A DNA stretch of 64,000 nucleotides from Streptomyces aureoverticillatus (GTDB lineage Bacteria > Actinomycetota > Actinomycetes > Streptomycetales > Streptomycetaceae), in the NCBI RefSeq assembly GCF_014649395.1, contig NZ_BMSY01000005.1, forward strand, positions 248,001 through 312,000, written 5' to 3'. Under the pieces are notes generated by a model. It searched no databases. It had not been told where the DNA came from and saw nothing but the letters and a program-made list of their open reading frames with translations. The position numbers were made by a program, and so were the translations under genes. Of the stretch, positions 35,457 to 44,597 are shown piece after piece. Numbering within the stretch: position 1 is the first letter of the stretch; each line of letters begins with the position of its first letter.

Positions 35457-35531
35457 GCCCCAGTACTCCAACTGGTTAGAGAGGCCGCTCTCAAACAGCG
35501 GACAGTGTGGGTTCGAATCCCACCTGGGGCA
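35457..35531 (+). tRNA. tRNA with Leu anticodon CAA and a class I (short variable loop) body
   Basis: A full cloverleaf fits: acceptor GCCCCAG/CTGGGGC, a 3-bp D stem CTC/GAG with AACTGGTTAGA loop, anticodon stem CCGCT/AGCGG with loop CTCAAAC, variable loop ACAGT (5 nt), T arm GTGGG-TTCGAAT-CCCAC, discriminator A (35531). The anticodon (35492-35494) is CAA, which reads the Leu codon TTG. Normal bacterial leucine tRNAs are class II with a long variable arm; this one has none. A73 fits leucine identity. CCA is not encoded. It is followed directly by the LAGLIDADG gene, with no intron in the tRNA. Genuine charging with leucine cannot be judged from sequence. Confidence 0.88.
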
Positions 35532-35641
35532 CTTTTCCTTGGATTCCAAGGTCACGCGAGAACCGATCAGCTTCACTTGATCGTGTACGTGATCCTCAGA
35601 TGCCCTGCATCGCGGCTACCGGTGACACCAGCATCGGCCAG

Positions 35642-36418
35642 ATGTACGACATGGGCACACGCAAGCAGGCTCTGGCTCTTGTCACCCAAGGGCGCAGCCT
35701 CAACTCCGTCAGCAAGGAAACCGGCATCTCGCGAGCGGCGCTCCGCTCCTGGCAGACCCGCATCGAACCACTCGACTGGAACCGTGCGGTTCCTTGTCCT
35801 CGCTGCTGCGACACTCCCGGCAAGCCCGACAACCAAACCGCGTACGCCTACTTACTGGGCCTCTATCTCGGTGACGGCTGCGTCAGCTACCTCAGGCGGG
35901 GTGTCTACTTCCTCCGCATCACCTGCGCTGACGCATGGCCCGGCCTCATCGACCTCTGCGCCGAAGCCATACAGATCGTGCGCCCCGCCAACAAGGTGTT
36001 CCGCGTCCAACGCCAGGGCTGTCAGAGCGTCACCTGCTTCAGCAAGCACTGGCCGTGCCTCTTCCCGCAGCACGGCCACGGCAAGAAGCACGAGCGCGCC
36101 ATCGCGCTCGAACCCTGGCAGCAGGAGATCGTCGACGCCCACCCCTGGGAGTTCATCCGCGGCCTCATCCACTCAGACGGTTGCCGCATCACCAACTGGA
36201 CCACCCGCATGGTCGGCGGCGTACCCAAGCGCTATGAGTACCCCCGGTACTTCTTCACCAACAAGTCCGACGACATCCGGAAGCTGTTCACCGACACCCT
36301 CGACAAGGTCGGCGTCGACTGGACCACGCTCGCCCGAGGCAGCGATCCCTTCAACGTCTCCGTCGCCCGCAAGGCGTCAGTCGCCCTCATGGACACCCAC
36401 GTGGGCCCCAAGTACTGA
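35642..36418 (+). CDS. HTH plus double-LAGLIDADG protein, homing-endonuclease-like, free-standing
   Basis: A 258-residue protein. Residues about 5-40 form a helix-turn-helix (TRKQALALVTQGRSLNSVSK then ETGISRAALRSW). A Cys cluster CPRCC (52-56) follows. Then come two LAGLIDADG-like helices, LLGLYLGDG (71-79, Asp78) and FIRGLIHSDG (171-180, Asp179), about 100 residues apart as in single-chain enzymes, each followed by beta-rich sequence. It is not inside an intron or intein. It may be a mobile endonuclease or a DNA-binding regulator derived from one (WhiA is a known LAGLIDADG-HTH regulator with the reverse order). Leu71 is a TTA codon (35852-35854), so translation should need the bldA tRNA. Start 35642 is uncertain; ATG at 35651 is an alternative. 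It begins 110 bp after the tRNA. Confidence 0.75.
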   Translation: MYDMGTRKQALALVTQGRSLNSVSKETGISRAALRSWQTRIEPLDWNRAVPCPRCCDTPGKPDNQTAYAYLLGLYLGDGCVSYLRRGVYFLRITCADAWPGLIDLCAEAIQIVRPANKVFRVQRQGCQSVTCFSKHWPCLFPQHGHGKKHERAIALEPWQQEIVDAHPWEFIRGLIHSDGCRITNWTTRMVGGVPKRYEYPRYFFTNKSDDIRKLFTDTLDKVGVDWTTLARGSDPFNVSVARKASVALMDTHVGPKY

Positions 36419-36466
36419 ATGCCAGGGTGTTGACCGGGGAGAAGCCGCGCTGCGATCTTCAGGCGT

Positions 36467-38374
36467 ATGACTCCGCTCAGCCGTCGCGGCTTCGTGGCCG
36501 CAGCAGCAGGGGCCGCCGCGGCGGCCGTCGCCCTCAGTCCGGAGGCCGCTTCGGCGGTCGGTGGGGAGGAGCCCACGGGCGGCGGGGGTGATTTCGCCGA
36601 TGCGGACCGGGGATTCGTCGCGGCGTTGAAGCCCGGCGTGGTGCGGAACGCCAAGGGTCAGGTGGTGTACGACGCCGACGCGTACGGGTTCCTGGAGGGG
36701 GCCGCCCCGGACACCGTGCACGAAAGCCTCTGGCGGCAGAGCAAGTTGGTGGCCCGGCAGGGGTTGTACAAGGTCACGGACCGGGTCTATCAGGTCCGTG
36801 GGCTCGATCTGTCGAACATGACGGTGGTCGAGGGCGAGGAGGGGGTCATAGTCATCGACCCACTGATCTCGGCGGAGACGGCGGCCGCGGCGTTGAAGTT
36901 GTATCGGGCGCATCGGGGCGACCGGAAGGTCACGGGGCTGATCTACACGCATCCGCACGTGGATCACTTCGGGGGTTGTCGCGGTGTACTGCCGGGCGGG
37001 GCGGGGGACGACGTGCCCGTGCTTGCGCCGGACGGTTTTCTGGAGCACGCGGTGTCGGAGAACGTGTACGCGGGGACGGCGATGCAGCGCCGGTCGGCGT
37101 ACATGTACGGCGCGCTGTTGCCGAAGTCGGCGGTGGGGCAGGTGGGTTGTGGTTTGGGGCAGACGGTGTCGGTCGGGTCGGTGGGGTTGATTCCGCCGAC
37201 GCGGAGTGTGGAGCGCACCGGGCAGGTCGAGGTGGTGGACGGGGTGCGGTTCGAGTTTCAGATGACGCCGGGTACGGAGGCGCCGGCGGAGATGAATTTC
37301 CTGCTGCCGGATCTGCGGGCGCTGTGCATGGCGGAGAACGCGACGCACACGATGCACAACATCATCACGTTGCGGGGTGCGCAGGTGCGCGATGCTCGGC
37401 AGTGGGCGCGGTATTTGAGTGAGAGTGTGACGCTTTTCGGGGGGCGGGCGGACGTGGCGTTCGCCTCACATCACTGGCCCACGTGGGGCGGTGAGTTGAT
37501 CGTGGAGTTGTTGGAGCAGCAGCGGGATCTGTACGCGTATATGCATGACCAGACGTTGCGGATGATCAATGCGGGGTTGACGGGGCGGGAGATCGCGGAG
37601 GAGATCGAGTTGCCGCCGGCGTTGGCGGAGGTGTGGGCGAATCGGGGGTATTACGGGTCGTTGAGCCATAATGTGAAGGGGATTTATCAGCGGTATATGG
37701 GTTGGTTCGATGGGAATCCGGCGCATTTGTGGGAGCATCCGCCGGTGGCCGAGGCCCGGCGGTATGTGAAGGCGTTGGGGGGTCGTACGGCGGCGATGGC
37801 GAAGGCGCGGGCGTTCGTGCGGGAGGGGGATCTGCGGTTCGCGGCGACGTTGTTGAATCATGTGGTGTTCGCCGATCCGAAGCACAAGGCGGCCAGGGCG
37901 GAGTTGGCGCGGGTGTATGCGCGGCTGGGGCAGGGCTCGGAGAACGCGGTGTGGCGGAACTTCTATCTCATGGGCGCTCAGGAGTTGCGGGCGGGGGTGA
38001 AGGAGGCGGAGACGTCTGTCGTGAGTTCCGACTTGTTGATGGCCCTCGATGTGGACCAGCTCATCGATTCTGTGGCGATCCGCGTGAATGGGCCGCGGGC
38101 CTGGGATGTGGAGCTGAGGATGGACTGGCGTCTTCCTTCGCTCGGGAAGACGTGGCATTTGACGTTGCGGCACGGGGTGTTGACGTATCGCAGTGATGCG
38201 AAGGCCGATCCGGGTGCCGGTGTCACGCTGACGATGACGAAGCCTCAGCTGCTGGCGATGCTGGCCGGGAAGGGGCTCGGGGACATCGAGGTCGACGGTG
38301 ATGTGTCGTTGCTGCACACGTTGCTCGGTGTCGTGGACAGGCCGGATCCGAATTTCGCGATCGTGACGCCGTAG
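36467..38374 (+). CDS. Tat-exported alkylsulfatase-like metallo-beta-lactamase-fold hydrolase
   Basis: A 635-residue enzyme of the SdsA1/BDS1 alkylsulfatase type, which cleaves alkyl sulfate esters with a two-zinc centre. Twin-arginine signal SRRGFVAAAAGAAAAA (5-20). The metal motif THPHVDHFGG (161-170) matches the family THxHxDHFGG; further ligands are expected in MAENATHTMHN and FASHHWPTWG. The helical dimerisation part and a C-terminal SCP2-like domain (about 510-635) complete the family layout. The codon use is odd: TTG encodes 31 of 64 leucines by my count, and T-ending codons (GAT, CAT, TAT, AAT) are frequent. It may have been acquired. It converges on pyk across a 15-bp terminator. Confidence 0.88.
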   Translation: MTPLSRRGFVAAAAGAAAAAVALSPEAASAVGGEEPTGGGGDFADADRGFVAALKPGVVRNAKGQVVYDADAYGFLEGAAPDTVHESLWRQSKLVARQGLYKVTDRVYQVRGLDLSNMTVVEGEEGVIVIDPLISAETAAAALKLYRAHRGDRKVTGLIYTHPHVDHFGGCRGVLPGGAGDDVPVLAPDGFLEHAVSENVYAGTAMQRRSAYMYGALLPKSAVGQVGCGLGQTVSVGSVGLIPPTRSVERTGQVEVVDGVRFEFQMTPGTEAPAEMNFLLPDLRALCMAENATHTMHNIITLRGAQVRDARQWARYLSESVTLFGGRADVAFASHHWPTWGGELIVELLEQQRDLYAYMHDQTLRMINAGLTGREIAEEIELPPALAEVWANRGYYGSLSHNVKGIYQRYMGWFDGNPAHLWEHPPVAEARRYVKALGGRTAAMAKARAFVREGDLRFAATLLNHVVFADPKHKAARAELARVYARLGQGSENAVWRNFYLMGAQELRAGVKEAETSVVSSDLLMALDVDQLIDSVAIRVNGPRAWDVELRMDWRLPSLGKTWHLTLRHGVLTYRSDAKADPGAGVTLTMTKPQLLAMLAGKGLGDIEVDGDVSLLHTLLGVVDRPDPNFAIVTP

Positions 38375-38393
38375 CTCCCGGTGGGGGGTATGT

Positions 38394-38430
38394 GTCGAGG
38401 GCCGCTCCCCCCGCTGGAGCGGCCCTCGAC
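38394..38430. terminator. Bidirectional terminator between sulfatase and pyruvate kinase genes
   Basis: GTCGAGGGCCGCTCC (38394-38408) pairs perfectly with GGAGCGGCCCTCGAC (38416-38430), with a 7-nt loop. The two flanking genes converge on it. Confidence 0.88.
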
Positions 38431-38451
38431 CTGCGTTGGTGCGTAGTCCCC

Positions 38452-39888
<1,437 letters not shown>

Positions 39889-40022
39889 GGTTTCGACCCT
39901 AGGGCTTACTGGTGGGTAGGGAATTGGTTGGGCGTGACTACTCAACAACCTTTGCATGAAGGGCTATTGACAAGTGTTGAAGTGTGCGGGGGCTTGCTCC
40001 GATGAGCGAATTCGGGGTGGGT

Positions 40023-40733
40023 TCAGAGTCGTGGGGGTGCCATGGTGAAGCGCGCGTTCACCTGGGCGTAGACGGACTGGCGCTGCGGTTCGAGGTCGAG
40101 GGCGGGGGCGGCCTCGGGGGCACCTCCGTAGGCGGCGCGGGACATGCCGGGGGCGGCGGGGCCGCCGAAGGGCGGGTAGGGGGCGTTGTCGGCGCCGATG
40201 TCGGCGATCTCGACGAGGGCGGCGAGGTGGGTGCCGAGTGCTTCGGCGTATTCGCGGGCGCGTTGGACGGCTTCTTTGACGGCTTCCTGGCGGGCGCGGC
40301 GGTGGGCGGGTGAGTCGGGGCGCAGGGACCACCAGGGGCCGTCGATGCGGGTGAGTTCCAGGTCGGCGACGCGGGTGGTGAGTTCGCCGAGTGCGGTGAA
40401 GTCGGTGAGTTCGGCGGTGATGTGGACGCGGCCGTGGTAGGTGCGGACGCGTTCGCCCTTGCCGCGTTTGGTGAGTTCGGGGGTGATGGAGAAGGCGCCG
40501 GTCTCGACGCGTTCGACGGCTTCGCCGTAGGACTTGACGAGGTCGATGACGGCGGTGTTGCGGCGGGTGAGGTCGCTGAGGGCGTCGCGGCGGTCGCCGC
40601 CGCGGGCGCTGACGGTGATGCCGATGCGGGCGATCTCGGGGTCGACTTCGAGGTGGGCTTCGCCGCGGACCGCCAGGCGCGGGGCCTCTGGGGTGCCGTA
40701 GGGGACGTTGGGTGTGGCTTCTTGGGTGGTCAT
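40023..40733 (-). CDS. SIMPL domain protein
   Basis: A 236-residue protein of the SIMPL (DUF541) family. Seen: LAVRGEAHLEVDPEIARIGI (about 18-37) and the family pattern of alternating strands and helices, with VKSYGEAVERVETGAFSITP and AREYAEALGTHLAALVEIAD. SIMPL proteins form oligomeric rings and occur in envelopes of many bacteria, but this copy lacks a visible signal peptide. A short Pro/Ala-rich section precedes the C-terminal QVNARFTMAPP, also typical. It is divergent from the nucleotidase gene. Role unknown. Confidence 0.88.
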   Translation of the reverse strand: MTTQEATPNVPYGTPEAPRLAVRGEAHLEVDPEIARIGITVSARGGDRRDALSDLTRRNTAVIDLVKSYGEAVERVETGAFSITPELTKRGKGERVRTYHGRVHITAELTDFTALGELTTRVADLELTRIDGPWWSLRPDSPAHRRARQEAVKEAVQRAREYAEALGTHLAALVEIADIGADNAPYPPFGGPAAPGMSRAAYGGAPEAAPALDLEPQRQSVYAQVNARFTMAPPRL

Positions 40734-40877
40734 GGGGCCACTGTCGCACTGCGGGCGGGTGCTCGACAGTCATCGGATCGAAACCTGGCGGGTCTGTCGC
40801 GGGCTGCGTGGACGGGTCAGAATCTACGCGCGTTACTGCTGTTCGCCCGTGTTGTACGACGTGTTGGAGGATTCGAG

Positions 40878-42692
40878 ATGCCGCTGAACCGCAGGAAGTT
40901 TTTGGGCAGGTCCGCCGCTACGGGTGCGGGGGTGGCCCTGGCGGGCGCGGTGGTGGCGCCGTCGGCGGACGCGGCGTCGGCGGCTGCCCCTGTCGCGTCG
41001 CGTGGCCGCAGGAAGACGTACTCGTTCACGGTGATGGGCACCACCGACCTGCACGGCAATGTCTTCAACTGGGACTACTTCACGGACAAGGAGTTCGACG
41101 ACAAGGACCACAACGATGTGGGCCTGGCGAAGATCTCCACGTTGGTGAACGAGGTCCGTCAGGAGAAGGGCCGCCGCAACACCCTGTTGATCGACGCGGG
41201 TGACACGATCCAGGGCACGCAGCTTTCGTACTACTACGCGAAGGTGGACCCGATCACCGCCGCGCGCGGCCCGGTGCATCCGATGGCGCAGGCGATGAAC
41301 GCGATCGGCTATGACGCGGCGGCGCTCGGCAATCACGAGTTCAACTACGGCATTCCGGTGCTCAGGAAGTTCGAGGAGCAGTGTGACTTTCCGCTGCTCG
41401 GGGCGAACGCGCTGGACGCGAAGACGCAGCGGCCGGCGTTCGCGCCGTACAGCATGCACCGGCTGCGCACTCCGCACGGCCGTGATGTGCGGGTGGCGGT
41501 GCTCGGTCTGACGAATCCGGGCATCGCGATCTGGGACAAGGCGAATGTGCAGGGCAAGATGACGTTCCCGGGCCTGGAGGAGCAGGCGGCGAAGTGGGTG
41601 CCGCGGCTGCGGTCGATGGGTGCGGACGTGGTGATCGTGTCGGCGCATTCGGGGTCGAGCGGCACGTCGTCGTACGGGGATCAGTTGCCGTACATCGAGA
41701 ACGCGGCGGCGCTGGTGGCGGAGCAGGTGCCGGGGATCGACGCGATTCTGGTGGGGCACGCGCACACGGAGATTCCGGAGTATCTCGTCGAGAACAAGAA
41801 GACGGGGCAGAAGGTGGTGTTGTCCGAGCCGCTGAAGTGGGGGCAGCGTCTGACGCTGTTCGACTTCGACCTGGTGTGGTCGAAGGGCCGCTGGCGGGTG
41901 GCGAAGGTCGGCGCGAAGGTCCTGAACTCGAATGCGGCGGCGGAGGACCGGAAGATCACGCGGCTGCTCGCGGACGAGCACCAGAAGGTGGTGGCGTACG
42001 TGAACCAGGTCATCGGCACCTCGAAGGAGGCGATGAGCACGGCCGAAGGCCCGTACAAGGATGTCGCGATCATTGATCTGATCAATCACGTGCAGGCGGA
42101 GACGGTGCAGGCGGCGCTGGCGGGCGGCGCGTACGCGAAGCTGCCCGTGCTGTCCCAGGCTTCCTGTTTCTCGCGCACGGCGAAGATTCCGGCGGGCGAG
42201 GTGACGATCCGGGACGCGGCGGGTCTGTATCCCTTCGAGAACACTCTGGAGGCGCGGCTGATCACGGGTGCGCAGCTGAAGGACTATCTGGAGTTCTCGG
42301 CGCGCTATTACGCGCGGACGGCGCCGGACGCGCCGGTGGATCCGGCGAAGCTGACGAACGCGGACGGCATTCCGGACTACAACTACGACGCGCTGTACGG
42401 GGTGACGTACGAGATTGACATCGCGCAGCCGGCGGGCTCGCGGATCGTGAAGTTGCAATTCGACGGCAAGGACCTCGATCCGAAGGCGGAGTTCGTGCTC
42501 GCGGTGAACAACTACCGGGCGAGCGGCGGCGGGAATTTCCCGCATGTGGCGGGCGCCAAGCAGGTGTGGGCGAATTCCGACGAGATCCGCAACACGATCA
42601 TTTCGTGGGTGAAGGCGAAGGGCACGGTGGATCCGGCTCGGTTCGCTTCGGTGGGCTGGCGGCTGACCCGTGCGGGGACGCCGGTGTTCTGA
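40878..42692 (+). CDS. Tat-exported bifunctional metallophosphatase / 5'-nucleotidase (CpdB-like)
   Basis: A 604-residue secreted phosphatase that should release phosphate from nucleotides or 2',3'-cyclic nucleotides outside the cell. Tat signal LNRRKFLGRSAATGAGVALA (3-22). The metallophosphoesterase domain shows TTDLHGNVFNWDYF, LLIDAGDTIQGTQL, AALGNHEFNYGIP, VSAHSG and VGHAHTEIPEY, the full set of metal ligands. DLHGNVFNWDY is closer to CpdB/YfkN than to UshA. The C-terminal nucleotide-binding domain shows AGLYPFENTLEARLITGAQL and LAVNNYRASGGGNFP. The ATG follows GGAGG by seven bases. Phosphate control is plausible but no PHO box was identified. Confidence 0.93.
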   Translation: MPLNRRKFLGRSAATGAGVALAGAVVAPSADAASAAAPVASRGRRKTYSFTVMGTTDLHGNVFNWDYFTDKEFDDKDHNDVGLAKISTLVNEVRQEKGRRNTLLIDAGDTIQGTQLSYYYAKVDPITAARGPVHPMAQAMNAIGYDAAALGNHEFNYGIPVLRKFEEQCDFPLLGANALDAKTQRPAFAPYSMHRLRTPHGRDVRVAVLGLTNPGIAIWDKANVQGKMTFPGLEEQAAKWVPRLRSMGADVVIVSAHSGSSGTSSYGDQLPYIENAAALVAEQVPGIDAILVGHAHTEIPEYLVENKKTGQKVVLSEPLKWGQRLTLFDFDLVWSKGRWRVAKVGAKVLNSNAAAEDRKITRLLADEHQKVVAYVNQVIGTSKEAMSTAEGPYKDVAIIDLINHVQAETVQAALAGGAYAKLPVLSQASCFSRTAKIPAGEVTIRDAAGLYPFENTLEARLITGAQLKDYLEFSARYYARTAPDAPVDPAKLTNADGIPDYNYDALYGVTYEIDIAQPAGSRIVKLQFDGKDLDPKAEFVLAVNNYRASGGGNFPHVAGAKQVWANSDEIRNTIISWVKAKGTVDPARFASVGWRLTRAGTPVF

Positions 42693-42709
42693 GGTCTAGC
42701 CTCGGATGC

Positions 42710-43150
42710 ATGAACGAGGAACTTGCCGCGGCGCTGGCGGTCGTGCTGCGCGATGTGCGGGCGACCTGTGCCGTGCAGCCGATCGTCCGTGAGGAGCTGG
42801 ATTTCGACGACGCTCCGCTGGTGATGCTGTACGAGGCCGATGGCTCGGGGGTGGGGGTGTCGGTGCCGGAGGGCGCGGCGCCGGCCGAGCAGGTGGCGGA
42901 TCTCGCGGAGCAGGTCAAGGACTGGGCCGTGGAGGCGCTGGCTTCGCAGTTGCTGCCGGCGACGTGGCCGGAGTGTCCCGGCCATCCGGCGTCGCATCCG
43001 CTGGCGGCGGAGGTGGTCGGGGGCACGGCGGTGTGGTCGTGCCCCCGGACGCGGCGGGTGGTGGCGCCGGTGGGCGCGCTTGCGGAACTGGGGCGGGCGC
43101 GTGGTGGGGGGGCGCGGGGTCAGTTCTTGAGGCGGACGGTCAGTTCTTGA
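42710..43150 (+). CDS. Small hypothetical protein
   Basis: A 146-residue protein with no family I recognise. The N-terminus is acidic and helical (NEELAAALAVVLRDVRATCA), and VADLAEQVKDWAVEALASQL is also helical. A WPECPGHPASHP segment with Cys and two His, then VWSCPRTRRVVAPVGAL, could form a small metal site. The start is 17 bp after the nucleotidase stop on the same strand, so it is probably in the same transcript. Its C-terminus is shaped by a 20-bp tandem duplication and overlaps the end of the converging hydroxylase gene by 11 bp. Confidence 0.75.
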   Translation: MNEELAAALAVVLRDVRATCAVQPIVREELDFDDAPLVMLYEADGSGVGVSVPEGAAPAEQVADLAEQVKDWAVEALASQLLPATWPECPGHPASHPLAAEVVGGTAVWSCPRTRRVVAPVGALAELGRARGGGARGQFLRRTVSS

Positions 43151-43157
43151 GGCGGAC
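43118..43157. repeat. Tandem 20-bp duplication at the ends of two converging genes
   Basis: GGTCAGTTCTTGAGGCGGAC occurs twice in a row (43118-43137, 43138-43157). It contains the last codons of the hydroxylase (VRLKN on the minus strand) and of the hypothetical protein (QFLRRT on the plus strand), so each frame meets a spare copy. Confidence 0.9.
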
Positions 43158-44597
43158 GAGGTTGGTGGGCTGTTCGCCGCGGGCCGCCGGGGTGCGGGCC
43201 CCTGGGTCGGTGAGGCCGAAGCTGGTGAAGGCGGTGCGGTCGGGCAGCGGGTAGGGGTCCTTGCCGGTGAGGGTGTTGAGGATGGTGGCGCTGCGCCAGG
43301 CGGCGAGGCCGAGGTCGGGGGCGCCGACGCCGTGGGTGTGGCGTTCGGCGTTCTGTACGTAGACGTTGCTGCCGGTGCCGGTGACCGAGGGGTCGAGGAC
43401 GAGGCGGTACCGCTCGTCGATGCGGGGGCGTTCGGAGGAGTCGCGGCGCATGTAGGGGTCGAGGCCGGCGAGGAGCTGGTCGAGGGGGCGTTCGCGGTAG
43501 CCGGTGGCGAGGACGACGGCGTCGGTGGTGAGGCGGGAGCGGGTGCCCTGTTGGACGTGTTCCAGGTGGAGTTCGACGCGGGTGGTGGCGACGCGGCCCG
43601 CGGTGCGGACGGTGACGCCGGGGGTGAGGACGGCGTCGGGCCAGCCGCCGTGCAGGGTGCGCTGGTAGAGCTCGTCGTGGATGGCGGCGATGGTGTCGGC
43701 GTCGATGCCTTTGTGGAGCTGCCACTGGGCGGGGACGAGCCGGTCGCGTACGGGCTCGGGCAGGGCGTGGAAGTAGCGGGTGTAGTCGGGGGTGAAGTGT
43801 TCCAGGCCCAGCTTGGAGTACTCCATGGGGGCGAAGGCTGCGCTGCGGGCGAGCCAGTGGATCTTCTCGTGTCCGGCGGGGCGGTGTGTGAGCAGGTCGA
43901 GGAAGATCTCGGCGCCGGACTGTCCTGAGCCGACGACGGTGACGTGTTCGGCGGTCAGGAAGCGGTCGCGGTGCAGCAGGTAGTCGGCGGAGTGGATGAC
44001 GGGGACGGTGGGGGCGTCGGCGAGGGGCCTGAGGGGTTCGGGGACGTAGGGGGCGGTGCCGACGCCGAGGGCGATGTTGCGTGCGTGGGTGCGGCCGAGG
44101 GCTTCGGCTTCGCCGTCGGCGTCGAGCTGGGTGAAGTCGACTTCGAACAGGTTGCGTTCGGGGTTCCAGCGGACGGCGTCGACCTGGTGGCCGAAGTGGA
44201 GTGCGGGCAGGTTTTCGCTGACCCAGCGGCAGTAGGCGTCGTACTCGGCGCGTCGGATGTGGAAGCGCTCGGCGAAGTAGAACGGGAAGAGGCGTTCGCG
44301 GGAGCGCAGGTAGCTGAGGAACGACCAGGGGTTCGCGGGGTCGGCGAGGGTCACCAGGTCGGCGAGGAAGGGGACTTGGAGGGTGGCGCCGTCGATGAGG
44401 AGGCCGGGGTGCCAGTGGAAGGACGGCCGCTGTTCGTAGAAGGCGGCGTCGATGCCGTCGAGGGGCTGGGCGAGAGCGGCGAGGGACAGGTTGAACGGGC
44501 CGATGCCGATGCCGACCAGGTCGCGGGGCCCCGCGGGGGCGGTGGGCGCCCGGTCTGGCATGTCAGGCATCTCGGTCGGGGCCGACGCGTCCTTCAT
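43140..44597 (-). CDS. L-lysine N6-monooxygenase / cadaverine N-hydroxylase (DesB-like)
   Basis: A 485-residue flavin N-hydroxylase of the IucD/PvdA/DesB family, which makes the hydroxylamine later acylated to a hydroxamate iron ligand. Seen: the FAD site GIGIGPFNLSLAAL (29-42), DGATLQVPFLADLVTLADPA (69-88), NADPH site VVGSGQSGAEIF (221-232) and VLATGYRERPLDQLL near the end. The ATG at 44597 overlaps the stop of the decarboxylase (ATGA). The pair mirrors desA-desB of desferrioxamine synthesis. No acyltransferase (DesC) or NIS synthetase (DesD) follows, because the next gene converges. The products may feed enzymes encoded elsewhere. Confidence 0.9.
   Translation of the reverse strand: MKDASAPTEMPDMPDRAPTAPAGPRDLVGIGIGPFNLSLAALAQPLDGIDAAFYEQRPSFHWHPGLLIDGATLQVPFLADLVTLADPANPWSFLSYLRSRERLFPFYFAERFHIRRAEYDAYCRWVSENLPALHFGHQVDAVRWNPERNLFEVDFTQLDADGEAEALGRTHARNIALGVGTAPYVPEPLRPLADAPTVPVIHSADYLLHRDRFLTAEHVTVVGSGQSGAEIFLDLLTHRPAGHEKIHWLARSAAFAPMEYSKLGLEHFTPDYTRYFHALPEPVRDRLVPAQWQLHKGIDADTIAAIHDELYQRTLHGGWPDAVLTPGVTVRTAGRVATTRVELHLEHVQQGTRSRLTTDAVVLATGYRERPLDQLLAGLDPYMRRDSSERPRIDERYRLVLDPSVTGTGSNVYVQNAERHTHGVGAPDLGLAAWRSATILNTLTGKDPYPLPDRTAFTSFGLTDPGARTPAARGEQPTNLVRLKN

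Noticed and set aside
35642..36418. LAGLIDADG region as an intein or intron-encoded protein
   Set aside because: No splice-junction residues or host exons flank it; it has its own start and stop and the tRNA is intact.
35457..38400. tRNA used as attachment site of an integrated element
   Set aside because: No integrase, excisionase or second copy of the tRNA 3' end was seen in the window.
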